NCBI RefSeq assembly: GCF_010727475.1
Contig: NZ_AP022567.1
Span: 4,216,001-4,280,000, forward strand
Direction of reading: 5' to 3'
Source: Mycolicibacterium mageritense
GTDB taxonomy: Bacteria; Actinomycetota; Actinomycetes; Mycobacteriales; Mycobacteriaceae
DNA length: 64,000 nucleotides
The notes below the pieces were generated by a model. The model saw only the letters and a program-made list of their open reading frames with translations, made no database searches and was not told where the DNA came from. How positions within the stretch are numbered: the stretch's first letter is position 1; every line of letters begins with the position of its first letter. Of the stretch, positions 48,750-59,616 are shown in pieces. The translations under genes and the position numbers were made by a program.

Positions 48750-48852
48750 CGTCGAAACCCAGCGGTCCTCGACGCAAAAGTGACCGCCGCTCGCCACAGC
48801 CTGTCGGACGGTACTGGTAGACCTTTGGCCAGATCAGGATGGAGGTACGTTC

Positions 48853-49821
48853 ATGGTGAACGAGCCGGCGGTGCGGGTAGACCGCGACGCGTTGGTGCTG
48901 GGCCCGGTCCAAGTGAGTTTCCAACGGACCCTGCGGATCCCGGAGAGCGGGCTGCATCCGCTGCCACCCGGGCTGGGACGGTTCCCGCTTCGGCGGGTCC
49001 AGGATTATCCCGACACCGCCCCGGCCGAATGGCTGGCCCACGGTGGGATCATGCTGCCGGTCTACCAACGCGAGGCCATGTGGTTGTCGTTCCACGCCGA
49101 CGAGCCGGCCGCGCTGCAGGTCGGCGTCGGCAAGGTGTGCGCGGTCAGCGGGAAGGCGTGGCGCCAGCGCCTGACGCGGCGCTCGCAGAACTATGTGGCG
49201 CTGCCGCGCCAGCCGTGGCTGGACGGCATCAACGCCGGCGACGGGTTTATCCGCCAGTTCGTGGCCGTCCCGCTCGGTTGCGGCGCCACGGTGGAAGGCC
49301 AGGTTACGGGCGAGGAGCGCCACGGCGGAGTTCAACTGCGCGCCGTCGGCCTCACCGCCGAGGCGCTCGCCAAATGGCGGGCAGAGCGAAGTGCCATGCG
49401 CGAGTGCATGGTTGAGTTCGATGACATCATGCCGGCGCCCGCAGGCATGGGCCTCGGAGCAGGTGGGCGGATGCGCCAGGAGGTATACCGCGACGAGCGT
49501 GACTTGTCGGATTACGACGAACAGCGCTGCTGGCGGGTCTTCGTGCACTTGTGCTCGGCCGCCCAGTGGACGGCGATCACCGGCGAGGTGCCGCCGCCCA
49601 CGCCTGTCGACCGTGACTCGTATGTAGAGGCGGGGTTGCCGTGGTTCGACTACTACGATTCCGACGCCGCCGACCTCGCGCCAAGTGTCACGTTGGCTCA
49701 GGTGAAGACCGTCGGCGATGTCCTCGGCAAGGAGGCCGACGCGTTCCAGCCCGTCGACCCGGCCACCGTCATCGCGCTGAAGGACGCCGGCGCTGACGTC
49801 GTCACCGACGGTAAGTGGTAG
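48853..49821 (+). CDS. Conserved hypothetical actinobacterial protein, 322 residues
   Basis: It starts at ATG behind a strong GGAGG at 48841-48845. The product is soluble, with a beta-rich first half (VSFQRTLRIPESGLHPLPPGLG, LPVYQREAMWLSF, AVSGKAW) and an acidic C-terminal part (WFDYYDSDAADLAPS). No motif points to a function, and I do not recognise a named family. It marks the probable right border of the defence island, since genes from here on look like core chromosome. Confidence 0.7.
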   Translation: MVNEPAVRVDRDALVLGPVQVSFQRTLRIPESGLHPLPPGLGRFPLRRVQDYPDTAPAEWLAHGGIMLPVYQREAMWLSFHADEPAALQVGVGKVCAVSGKAWRQRLTRRSQNYVALPRQPWLDGINAGDGFIRQFVAVPLGCGATVEGQVTGEERHGGVQLRAVGLTAEALAKWRAERSAMRECMVEFDDIMPAPAGMGLGAGGRMRQEVYRDERDLSDYDEQRCWRVFVHLCSAAQWTAITGEVPPPTPVDRDSYVEAGLPWFDYYDSDAADLAPSVTLAQVKTVGDVLGKEADAFQPVDPATVIALKDAGADVVTDGKW

Positions 49822-49851
49822 ACGAGCCCGCTAAACGTGCACCATGGCGAT

Positions 49852-51503
49852 ATGCCACTCTCTGAAACGACGCTGCTGCAGGCGGCCGGCGACGTGGTTT
49901 ATGCCCGTGGCGAGGACTACGTCCGGTACGTCAGAGGGCTTCGCACCACCGAGTTCAAGGCCTACGCGTCGATTCAGGCCAAGCGGGTCTACACCGTGGA
50001 GCTGGACTGGTCCGGTCCACTGCCCGACGGAACCTGCACGTGTCCGCACAATGCCGACGGCAACTTCTGCAAGCATCTGGTCGCCGTTGGACTCGCGGCG
50101 ATCGACAGCGGCCGGGTTGCCACCGACTCCCACACGGCCGACGATGCGTTGCAGGCAGCAGTCCAAGCGATGGACGTCGCCGAGCTTCGCGACCTGATCC
50201 TCACCGTTGCCCAGCGCGATGCCGGGGTACGTCGGATGCTGGAGATCCGCGCCACGACCGCGTCGGGTGACGATACGCAGGCCAAGGCAGAGTTCGAAGC
50301 CTATGTGCGAAACATGTTGACGTTCCGCGGATGTATCGACTATCGGCGTTCTTTCGAGGTCGCGAGAGCCGCTAGTGACATGCTCGACGAACTCGAGAAC
50401 CACATCGACAACGGGGCTGCTGAACTCGTGCGGCCGGCATTGCGGAGTGCAGTGACAAAATTACGCGACATCATCCAACACGTCGACGACTCCTCAGGCT
50501 CCATCGCCGATCAATGCCAACGGGCCGCCGACCTCTACGCGCGGGCCTGCCGGTTGGGTGAGCCCGACCGTGCCGCACTCGCGAAGTGGCTGGTGAAATT
50601 CCGCGCCGACTCACCAGGGTGGCCGAACCTGGTCTTGGCAGATTTCGTCGACGCCTTTGACGACAAGGCACTCGCGACCTACCGCCGGGCGGTGGCGGCG
50701 CTGGACCGCAAGCTCGCAGACCGTGATCACCTCCACCGGTTCGAAGCCGACGCCATGATCCTGGAACTCGCCGACCACGACGGCGACCTCGACCAGGCCA
50801 TCCATCTGCTCAGCCAGGGGGAACACCCCCAGTACGGGGCGATCGTCGACCGGTTGCGCGCCGCCGGACGCGACGACGATGCGGTGGCCTGGATCGATCG
50901 CGCAGTGACCGAAGGCCGAACCAGCAGCCACGGCGGCGGCAACGAATACTGGCTGAATCCCGATGACGTCGCCAAGACCTACGCAACCCTGGGACGCATC
51001 GACGATGCGATCGCCGTCCTTCGCGCCGACTTCGTCCGCCAGCCCACGGTCCAGAACTACCGCGTCCTACTTGATTTCGCCGCCGGTGTTGACCGCACCG
51101 ACACCGAACATGCCTGGGCCTTGGCCCACGCCGAACAACTGGCGCCCGACCGATTCGCCGCCGGTGCGGTCCTGGTGCAGCTCCACATGAGCGACGGCAA
51201 CATCGAAGCCGCGTGGCAGGCCGCCGACCGGTACGGTCCCGGCTGGGCGTGGAAGGAACTGGCCGTCCGAGGCGCCGACGCGCGGCCTGTCGCGGCGGCT
51301 GACCTGTACCGGCCGGGGCTTGAGAATGATTTGCGCTACCCCGACTCCAAGCTGTACCCGGACATCGCCGACAGGCTGGCGACAATGGCTCAACTCTACG
51401 AAAAAGGGGGTCGCAGCGATGATTTCGCCTCATTCATCGCCCAACTCCGCCAGGACTACGGCCGGCGCCCCGCCCTGATGAAAGCGCTGGACGCGAAGAA
51501 ACT

Positions 51504-51507
<4 letters not shown>
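49852..51507 (+). CDS. SWIM zinc-finger protein with helical repeats
   Basis: The product is about 551 residues from ATG 49852 (MPLSETTLLQAAGD); GTG 49837 is an in-frame alternative. A SWIM zinc finger lies near residues 62-75, CTCPHNADGNFCKH, giving C-x-C and C-x-H ligands, which usually bind DNA or protein. The rest is a long helical-repeat array (for example DDAVAWIDRAVTEGR, TYATLGRIDDAIAVLRADF), similar to TPR units. The role is not known. Its stop overlaps the convergent SMP-30 gene within CTAA (51504-51507). Confidence 0.8.
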
Positions 51508-52640
<1,133 letters not shown>

Positions 52641-52848
52641 CGAGCCTCTTTCCGATAGGGTCCGCACCGGCCTGATCGTTGAGCGTGAACCTACGCGGGA
52701 TCTGGGGGACGGTCTAATCCCTTTCTGATATCGATCGATGCGGCTCCGGCATTGATGTGTCGACGAACAACGCACGTGCAGACACGATTTCGCGCGGGCA
52801 TGCTGTCGGCACCGGTGACTTGTCAGACCCCGTGAGTAGCCTCCGCGT

Positions 52849-53967
52849 ATGAGAGACAAACGACGAGCGCGCGAGGCCAAACAGGCCCGCCGTGACGTGC
52901 GGCGGGCGGCGAGACGCGCCAGGAATAATGCTGCCGAACCGACGCTGATGGATATCCTGCGCCGCGCTGTGGCGCGTGAGCATCCGCTGCACCTGCTCAG
53001 TATCGCGAGCCTGTTCATCAACGTGGGCAAACCTGACCCGCACGGCCGGGAGAGGTATCTCGACGACGTCCTGACCAGCTGGATCGGTGCGCGGGATCCG
53101 GCGGTGACGGCGGTTCTGGCGGTGCTTGCCGAGCTTCTGGTCGACGAACCGGCGGCCCAGCTCCGATGTCGCGAGGAGGTGGCCGCGCGTAACCACGTTC
53201 TGCCACAGTGGATTACAGACCTGCCGGAGGCAGAGGCCTACAGGGCGGTGCGCAGACGCCATGTGCTTGCCGACGCCGACGAACTCGTGCTCGGGGTCCA
53301 ATTCGGTCGCCACGAGCTGACTGTCGCGGTCTTCATCGACCACCTCGGATGTTCGAGCATCGCCGACGGCGGCGCCGTGCCCAAGCCGATCGACGATGTT
53401 CTCGCACGAGTGGCTGAATCCAGCACCGACCCAGAAGCTATCGAGATGAGCCTGGCGGACGCGCGAGCGTGGATCGAAGATGCGTTCACCAAACCGGCGT
53501 TCGCGCCTGAGACCGATAGCTGGCCGCTCTACCGCGCACTGGTGCAGTGGTTGGTCGCTCGGCTTCCTGAAGGCGGTGAGTGCCGGCCGGGCGTCGATTG
53601 GGACGCGATCGAGGAACTGTGCGACACGTTCTTCGCAACCCGCTCCGCGGCGCCTTTCACCGAGCGCAGCCATCAGGAGTTGTTGCTGGAGCTGCTCGAG
53701 ACCGGTTCGGGCGATGCGCTGCGATGGAGCGCAGCGCGTGTCCACCAAGCGATCGGTGGCGCGTTTTACGACGGCAACATCCCGTTGGCGGTCGCGCTCG
53801 ACGCCCCGGACTTGCTGCGCGCATTCATTCCATATGCACACGCGCAGAGCGGTATTCGAGATGAACTGACAGCGCGAACACTCGCGGCGATCGACGACCT
53901 GAGGTTGAGCTACAAGGAGGAGGTGCTCGAGGAGGCAGCACATTGGGGATACCTCGACGCGGGCTGA
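52849..53967 (+). CDS. Conserved hypothetical protein, 372 residues
   Basis: A very basic N terminus (MRDKRRAREAKQARRDVRRA) is followed by a helical soluble protein. Notable segments are LHLLSIASLFINVGKPDPHG, VLPQWITDLPEAEAYRA and AVFIDHLGCSSIADGGAVP. No catalytic motif is identified. Codon use and composition match the surrounding chromosomal genes. The basic tail could contact nucleic acid, but nothing else supports that. Confidence 0.75.
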   Translation: MRDKRRAREAKQARRDVRRAARRARNNAAEPTLMDILRRAVAREHPLHLLSIASLFINVGKPDPHGRERYLDDVLTSWIGARDPAVTAVLAVLAELLVDEPAAQLRCREEVAARNHVLPQWITDLPEAEAYRAVRRRHVLADADELVLGVQFGRHELTVAVFIDHLGCSSIADGGAVPKPIDDVLARVAESSTDPEAIEMSLADARAWIEDAFTKPAFAPETDSWPLYRALVQWLVARLPEGGECRPGVDWDAIEELCDTFFATRSAAPFTERSHQELLLELLETGSGDALRWSAARVHQAIGGAFYDGNIPLAVALDAPDLLRAFIPYAHAQSGIRDELTARTLAAIDDLRLSYKEEVLEEAAHWGYLDAG

Positions 53968-54174
53968 TGATGGTGGCGTCTTAAACAACGGTTGGGCCGG
54001 CGAAGGCCTGAGTCCTCGGACGCCAACCGACGCCGAGATCGCAGACGTGCCCCATTTGAGTCGGAAATGACGGAACCGCATCCGATTTCACGACGCGGGA
54101 TCACGCATGCGGCCGATTCGACCGACGCACAATTGGTGCGATGACGGGCCTCCAGCAACCGTTATGGTCGGAAG

Positions 54175-54855
54175 GTGCTGAAGAACCTCACAGCCGGCGT
54201 CGTCGTCTTTCTCGTGGCCGCGGCGCTCCTGGCTGGTTGCCGCGACGAGGCCGACGCCCCGACGGTGACCATGGACGCGTCGCTGCGCCCGTTGTTGGTG
54301 ACTCGGTCCGACTTTCCGTCCGGTTGGCAGGTGCAGGACTTGAGTGACGAGATGTCAAAGAACTCAGGCGGAACGGAATCCGGCCGGGCCGAGCCCGCGC
54401 AGTGCGACGCGTCGGACAAGACCTCGCTATCGAGTGGCGTCGTCGCCATGGTCACCAAAAACCAGCAGAAGGTGCCCAACGTCATCGTGACGATCGCGCG
54501 TGAGCCAGGCAGCAACCTTGTCGCCGTCACCGAAGAGTGGCTCGCGAAGTGCTACGAATTCTCGGTGGACAAGGGTGACGTGACGGCCGAGGTGACGGTG
54601 GAGCGCATGGCCCCGCCGCCTAGCCGAGCTGCCAAGCAGGTCGGCTATCGGTTGGAGTCGCAAGCTCAGTCCGGAGGGGAATCGGTGACGGTGAAGTTCT
54701 CGGGGTACACCGCCGAAGTCGGCGAACTCGTGGTCATGTGCATCGCGACGGGCGGAGACGCGACCGGCGCGGGCGGCAAGTCGATCGCCCCGGATGTGGA
54801 CATGCTCAACGAGGTGTTCGCCAAGCAGGTCGCCAAGGTCGCGACCACAAGCTGA
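54175..54855 (+). CDS. Putative lipoprotein
   Basis: A 226-residue product starting at GTG. The signal peptide MLKNLTAGVVVFLVAAALLAGC ends in a lipobox (LAGC), so lipid attachment at Cys22 and display on the outer face of the membrane are expected. The mature region (VTRSDFPSGWQVQDLSDEM, VAMVTKNQQKVPNVIVTIAR) resembles the broad group of mycobacterial lipoproteins of unknown function, with two or three cysteines that could pair. No operon partner is evident. Confidence 0.78.
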   Translation: MLKNLTAGVVVFLVAAALLAGCRDEADAPTVTMDASLRPLLVTRSDFPSGWQVQDLSDEMSKNSGGTESGRAEPAQCDASDKTSLSSGVVAMVTKNQQKVPNVIVTIAREPGSNLVAVTEEWLAKCYEFSVDKGDVTAEVTVERMAPPPSRAAKQVGYRLESQAQSGGESVTVKFSGYTAEVGELVVMCIATGGDATGAGGKSIAPDVDMLNEVFAKQVAKVATTS

Positions 54856-54921
54856 GCGCGGTCCCCGCGAGGGCGTCCAAGGCCGCCCGCCGCACTGTGA
54901 CGCAGATCACTCTAACTCCGA

Positions 54922-54949
54922 TGTCACGAATCGTCGTCCGGGATCCGTC
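54922..54949 (+). promoter_or_regulatory. ECF41-like promoter upstream of the oxidoreductase-sigma operon
   Basis: TGTCACG at 54922-54928 is followed, after a 17-bp spacer, by CGTC at 54946-54949. This closely resembles the TGTCACA-N16-CGTC pattern known for ECF41 sigma factors, which usually drive their own operon. The operon start codon lies about 36 bp downstream and the downstream sigma factor is of this type, which supports positive autoregulation. Confidence 0.55.
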
Positions 54950-54985
54950 TGGTGTGCATCAACCGCTGCAATGAAAGGCAGAGCG

Positions 54986-56146
54986 ATGCACAAGATCCTG
55001 ATCATCGGCGCTGGGTACACGGGCATGACCGCCACGATGGGCCTGGTGGGCCGGCTGCGCGGCCGAGAGGACGTCCACATCACGCTGGTCAATCCGCAGA
55101 CCCGGTTCACTGAGCGGCTGCGTTTGCATCAAACCGCCTCCGGCCAGACCCTGGCCGACCTGCAGATCCCCGATCAGCTCCAGGGCACTGGGGTCGACTT
55201 CGTCCAGGGTTGGGTGACCGGTATCGACGCCGACGCCCAGGAAGTACGCATCGACGACGCGTACGGGTTGCGCTACGACACGCTGGTCTACGCGCTGGGC
55301 AGCGTCGCCGATACCGCGACGGTTCCCGGTGTCGACGAGTTTGCCTACACCCTCAACAACGCGCAGGACGCGACCCTGTTCGCCGACCGCCTGAACCAGC
55401 TCGCCGCCGGCACCGTCGTGGTCGCCGGTGGCGGACTGACCGGTATCGAATCGGCCGCCGAGATCGCCGAACAGCACCCCGAACTCGATGTCGTCCTGCT
55501 GAGCCGGCAGACCCCCGGCGCGATGATGGGGGAGAAGGCGCGGGCCCGGCTGCACGCCGGCCTGGATCGGCTCGGTGTCCAGGTGCGCGCAGGCGTCGAG
55601 ATCGTCAAAGTGATGCCCGACGGCGTCGCCGTCGACACCGGCCAAGTCGTGGAGGCGCAGGCCATCCTCTGGACGACGGGAGTGCGGGTCTCGCCCATCG
55701 CGGCGGCCGCGGGCCTCGAAGTCGACGACCGCGGCCGCATCGTCACCGATCACGCACTGCGGTCCGTCACGCACCCGAACATCTACGCCGTTGGTGACGC
55801 GGCCGCGATCCGGCAGGGCTACGGCGTCATCCACGGCACCTGCCAGAGCGGCATCCCGACCGGGGTGCATGCGGCAGCATCGATCGCCCGGCAATTGAAA
55901 GGCAAGCAGCCCAATAAGTTCCGCTTCGGCTATGTCCATCAGCCGGTCAGCTTGGGTCGCGCCGACGGGGTCATCCAGTTCACCCATCCCGACGACAGCC
56001 CTCGGCGGGTCTACCTTGCCGGCCGGTTCGCCGTGGCCTACAAAGAAGCGGTGAGCTCCAGCCCGTGGACGACGTACCGCTTGCTCAAGGTGCTGCCCGC
56101 GCTCGGGGCAGCGACATGGCGGCGCGGCGGCCGGTCGACACGATGA
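54986..56146 (+). CDS. FAD-dependent NADH dehydrogenase-like oxidoreductase
   Basis: A 386-residue product from ATG 54986, with AAAGG 7 bp upstream. An FAD-binding GxGxxG-type motif sits at the N terminus (ILIIGAGYTGMTATMGL), an NAD-binding motif in the middle (VVVAGGGLTGIESAAEIAEQ) and the C-terminal flavin motif NIYAVGDAAAI. This is the fold of type II NADH dehydrogenases and related disulfide reductases, but there is no obvious membrane-anchor helix, so a soluble oxidoreductase is also possible. Its stop overlaps the sigma factor start (ATGA). ECF41 sigma genes are typically next to oxidoreductases of this kind. Confidence 0.85.
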   Translation: MHKILIIGAGYTGMTATMGLVGRLRGREDVHITLVNPQTRFTERLRLHQTASGQTLADLQIPDQLQGTGVDFVQGWVTGIDADAQEVRIDDAYGLRYDTLVYALGSVADTATVPGVDEFAYTLNNAQDATLFADRLNQLAAGTVVVAGGGLTGIESAAEIAEQHPELDVVLLSRQTPGAMMGEKARARLHAGLDRLGVQVRAGVEIVKVMPDGVAVDTGQVVEAQAILWTTGVRVSPIAAAAGLEVDDRGRIVTDHALRSVTHPNIYAVGDAAAIRQGYGVIHGTCQSGIPTGVHAAASIARQLKGKQPNKFRFGYVHQPVSLGRADGVIQFTHPDDSPRRVYLAGRFAVAYKEAVSSSPWTTYRLLKVLPALGAATWRRGGRSTR

Positions 56147-57036
56147 ACGCCGATCAGCAGACGTTCGCCGAGTACCGCACCCTGTTGTTCTCGATCGCCT
56201 ATCGGCTCCTCGGCTCGGCGGCCGACGCCGAGGATATCGTCCAGGATGCCTGGTTCAAGTGGTCCGGCGACGACCGTTCACAGGTCAGCGACCCGAAGGC
56301 ATACCTCGCCCGCATCGTCTCCAACGCGTCGATGGATCGGCTTCGCTCCGCACGCCGCCAACGTGAAACCTACGTGGGGCCGTGGCTTCCCGAGCCGATC
56401 CTCACCCAGCCCGATGCGGCAGATGACGTCACCGCGGCCGAATCCGTGTCGATGGCCATGCTCGTGGTGCTGGAGACCCTCAGCCCGTTGGAGCGTGCGG
56501 TGTTCGTGCTCAAGGAGGTGTTCGACTTCAGCTACGCCGAAATCGGTGACGCCGTCGAACGGTCTGAGGCCGCGGTACGCCAGGCCGCCCACCGGGCCCG
56601 CGAACACGTCCAGGCTCGGCGACCCCGATTCGAAGCCGACCGCGCCAAAAAGCGCGAGGCGACCGAGCGGTTCTTCGCCGCCGTCACCGGTGGCGATATC
56701 AACGCACTGATGGAATTGCTCGCCCCAGAAGTCACACTGTGGACCGACGGGGGCGGCAAGGTCCGTCAGGCGATGCGCCCGATCATCGGCATGCGCAACG
56801 TCGCACAGTGGCTCGCCGGAGTCGCGCGACGTCCGTACGAGGGCGTCGAGATCGCCGATATGACAGCCGATATCGTCGATGTCAACGGTGGCCCGGGCAT
56901 CGTGTTCAGCGGCGCCGGCCGGATCATCGCCACCCTCACCCTCGACGTTGACGCCGGCGGCCGCGTCGCGACCGTCCACAACGTCGCCAACCCCGACAAG
57001 CTGCACGCCATCGCCACCGGGGTCAAGCGACTCTAG
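56143..57036 (+). CDS. ECF41-type (SigJ-like) sigma factor with SnoaL-like C-terminal domain
   Basis: A 297-residue product from ATG 56143, overlapping the oxidoreductase stop. Region 2 is visible as LFSIAYRLLGSAADAEDIVQDAW, and region 4 as LSPLERAVFVLKEVFDFSYAE, then IGDAVERSEAAVRQAAHRAR. After residue about 185 there is a SnoaL-like domain (ATERFFAAVTGGDINALMELL), the hallmark of ECF41, where the extra domain controls activity in place of a separate anti-sigma factor. Mycobacterial SigJ has the same plan. Its stop lies in CTAG, shared with the convergent gene. Confidence 0.88.
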   Translation: MNADQQTFAEYRTLLFSIAYRLLGSAADAEDIVQDAWFKWSGDDRSQVSDPKAYLARIVSNASMDRLRSARRQRETYVGPWLPEPILTQPDAADDVTAAESVSMAMLVVLETLSPLERAVFVLKEVFDFSYAEIGDAVERSEAAVRQAAHRAREHVQARRPRFEADRAKKREATERFFAAVTGGDINALMELLAPEVTLWTDGGGKVRQAMRPIIGMRNVAQWLAGVARRPYEGVEIADMTADIVDVNGGPGIVFSGAGRIIATLTLDVDAGGRVATVHNVANPDKLHAIATGVKRL

Positions 57037-57404
57037 ACCGAGAAGGCGATGGCATAGCCGATGGGAATCATCGCGCAATAGCCGACGATGCCTGTCGCCA
57101 AGCCGAACAGCGGTGAGCGCCTGAGCCGTTCGGCAACGCCGGCGCCCACGACCGCCGTCGCGAAGCCTGCGGCCAGGCACATCCACGGTATGACGACGAG
57201 CACGTTCTGTCCGCGCGCGGTCAATTGACAGATCTTGTCGGTCGTGCCCTCGTGGCAGCCGTCCGTGGCCATCGCGAGCGGCAGCATCATCACAAACGCC
57301 ACGACGAATCCCAGCAAGAGCAGGGCAGTGAGAATGCCGGCAAACCACGCCCAGTGCTTCGCGCTCGGCCGCTTACGTTCGGCCTGCGGCGTCGAGTCGG
57401 TCAC
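57033..57404 (-). CDS. Small integral membrane protein
   Basis: A 123-residue product with three or four transmembrane helices (WFAGILTALLLLGFVVAFVMML, NVLVVIPWMCLAAGFATAVV, FGLATGIVGYCAMIPIGYAIA). Two cysteines lie in the first extracytoplasmic loop (DGCHEGTTDKICQL), likely a disulfide. The function is unknown. The GTG start is 57404. The stop overlaps the sigma factor stop within CTAG (57033-57036). Confidence 0.72.
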   Translation of the reverse strand: MTDSTPQAERKRPSAKHWAWFAGILTALLLLGFVVAFVMMLPLAMATDGCHEGTTDKICQLTARGQNVLVVIPWMCLAAGFATAVVGAGVAERLRRSPLFGLATGIVGYCAMIPIGYAIAFSV

Positions 57405-57420
57405 AAACGCACCAAGCCGG

Positions 57421-59394
57421 TCAGCTCTTCACCGGCTCCCGCGCGGAGATCTTCTGGGTCCACTTGTACACCAACGCGATCACGGCCGCGAACGCCACGA
57501 TCCCGATCACTTCGGCGGGGGTTCCGGTGTTTGCGGTGAAGATCGCGAGCGGGTCGTCGTTGCCGGTGCCGGCGACGATTCCGGCGAAGACCACACCGTA
57601 GAGGCTCTCACCGACGATCAATCCGGTGGCCAGCAGCACGCCGAGGCGCTTCTTGCGTTCGACGTTGCCGCCGGTGCGGTCAGCCCACTTGTTGTAGAAG
57701 AAGCCCAGCAGCGCACCGAGCGGGATGATCAGCGTCAGGCTCATCGGCAGGTACATGCCCATCCCGACGGCCAGCGGCGGCAGGGCGAAACGTGTTGTGT
57801 GGTTGAGGATCTCGTCGACGATGATCACGCCGACCCCGATCGCGGCGCCCAGGCCGATCAGCGACCAGTCCAGGTTGCCGCCGAACACGCCCTTGGTGAG
57901 CGAGGAGATCAGCGCGGCCTGCGGTGCGGCCAGGGCGTTCTCGGTGGCACCCGGCGCCCCGAGGAATCCGAACGCGCGCTGCATCAGATCCAGCACCGGC
58001 GGGATGATCGCCGAGCCGAACAGCACGCCGATCACCAACGCCACCTGCTGCTTCCACGGTGTGGCGCCGACCAGCTGGCCGGTCTTGAGGTCTTGCAGGT
58101 TGTCGTTGGAGATGGTGGCCACGCCGAACGTGACGGCCGTGACGAACAGGGTGAACGCCACCAGCGCGGTGGCCTGGTTGTCATCGGTGTGGCCGAACAC
58201 CACCTTGATCACCAGCGCGGCGATGAGCACGGTCAGGATGCCCACCCCGGAGATCGGGCTGTTCGACGAGCCGATCAGGCCGGCCATGTAGCCGCACACC
58301 GCGGCGATCACGAGGCCGATGAGGAACACGAACACCAGGCTGGCGATGATGATCCCGGCGGCACTGCCCTGCAGCGCGGTGCCGCGGCTGAAGTTCCACA
58401 ACAGCACGGCGATCGGGAGCAGCATCACCACCACGGTGCCGACGACGATGGGGAACGGGATGTCGCGTTGCGTGACGTCGACGAGCTTGCCCTGCCGGCG
58501 ATCACGCGCCGAGGTCAGCGCTTCGGTGATGCCTGTGACGATCGGGCGCAGGATCTTCAGCAACGTCCACACCGCGCCCACCGCGATCGCCCCGGCACCG
58601 ATGAACCGCACGTCGTGCGCGAACACGCTGTCGATGACGTCGCCGATCGGTTCGTCGGTGCCGAACGCTCCATTGGTGCGGATCGGCAGCATGATCCCGA
58701 ACGAGATGACCAGGCCGACGAGCATCGCGATGCCCACGGTCATCCCGACCAGATGACCGACGCCGATCAACGCGAACGACAGGCTCGCACCGAACATCGA
58801 GCCGCCCGCGCCGACGCGGAAGTAAGCCGCCACGGAGTTGGCGAGCACCTTGAGGTTGGCCAGCAACGCGAACGCCGCCGATACCACCGAGCCGAACGCG
58901 ATCACCCGGATGCCGGTGCGGTTGTCTTCGGCGCCGCCGGTGCTGTCACCGACCTTGAGCACCTCGGCGGCTGCCACGCCCTCGGGGTAGGGCAGATCCG
59001 ACCCGGTCACCAGGGCGCGGCGCAGCGGGATGGAGTACATCACGCCGAGGATGCCGCCCACGGCGCACACCGCGAGCGTGATCCAGTAGGGGAAGCCGGT
59101 CCACCAGCCGACCATGACCAGGCCGGGAAGCACGAAGATGATCGCCGAGAGCGTGCCCGCCGCCGACGCGACGGTCTGCACGATGTTGTTCTCCACGATG
59201 GAGTGGTTGGCGAAGTTGCGCAGGATCGCCATCGAGATCACCGCGGCCGGGATAGTGGTGGCGAACGTCAGGCCCACCTTGAGGCCCAGGTAGACGTTGG
59301 CCGCGGTGAACACCAGGGTGATCACGCCGCCGAGCAGGATCCCGCGGACGGTCAGTTCGCGCAGTGTCGGTGTGGTGGGGGTATCGACGGCCAA
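57421..59394 (-). CDS. OPT-family oligopeptide transporter
   Basis: The product is about 657 residues. The TTG start at 59394 is chosen because AGAGGA lies just upstream; the frame is open to 59502. The protein is highly hydrophobic with about 15 membrane segments and the OPT signature near the N terminus (LTVRGILLGGVITLVFTAAN, VYLGLKVGLTFATTIPAAV). Internal segments with SDLPYPEGVAAAEVLKVG are typical of the YSL/OPT branch. OPT proteins import oligopeptides or metal chelates by proton symport. It stands alone, except that it ends close to the small membrane gene. Confidence 0.88.
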   Translation of the reverse strand: MAVDTPTTPTLRELTVRGILLGGVITLVFTAANVYLGLKVGLTFATTIPAAVISMAILRNFANHSIVENNIVQTVASAAGTLSAIIFVLPGLVMVGWWTGFPYWITLAVCAVGGILGVMYSIPLRRALVTGSDLPYPEGVAAAEVLKVGDSTGGAEDNRTGIRVIAFGSVVSAAFALLANLKVLANSVAAYFRVGAGGSMFGASLSFALIGVGHLVGMTVGIAMLVGLVISFGIMLPIRTNGAFGTDEPIGDVIDSVFAHDVRFIGAGAIAVGAVWTLLKILRPIVTGITEALTSARDRRQGKLVDVTQRDIPFPIVVGTVVVMLLPIAVLLWNFSRGTALQGSAAGIIIASLVFVFLIGLVIAAVCGYMAGLIGSSNSPISGVGILTVLIAALVIKVVFGHTDDNQATALVAFTLFVTAVTFGVATISNDNLQDLKTGQLVGATPWKQQVALVIGVLFGSAIIPPVLDLMQRAFGFLGAPGATENALAAPQAALISSLTKGVFGGNLDWSLIGLGAAIGVGVIIVDEILNHTTRFALPPLAVGMGMYLPMSLTLIIPLGALLGFFYNKWADRTGGNVERKKRLGVLLATGLIVGESLYGVVFAGIVAGTGNDDPLAIFTANTGTPAEVIGIVAFAAVIALVYKWTQKISAREPVKS

Positions 59395-59616
59395 CTCGGC
59401 ATCCTCTCGGTTGCAGCGCAAAGGCCGACGCGGCCCGCGCGGCGACCCGCTGATACACGTTAGGCCTTGGACGGCGGTGTCGCGGGCTGATCGGAACACC
59501 AACGCGAACTGGTGCCGCGGACGAGGTTGCCGGGAACGTCATTCTCGCGCCAAAGCGGGCTTCATGGCTAACGTCAGCGAACACGAATTGTCGTACCTCA
59601 ATGGGACAATAGCCAC

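Noticed and set aside
57235..59463. A 742-codon plus-strand open frame over the OPT transporter gene
   Set aside because: It is a high-GC antisense shadow: its product is a His/Asp/Arg-rich low-complexity string, while the minus strand encodes a clear multi-pass OPT transporter.
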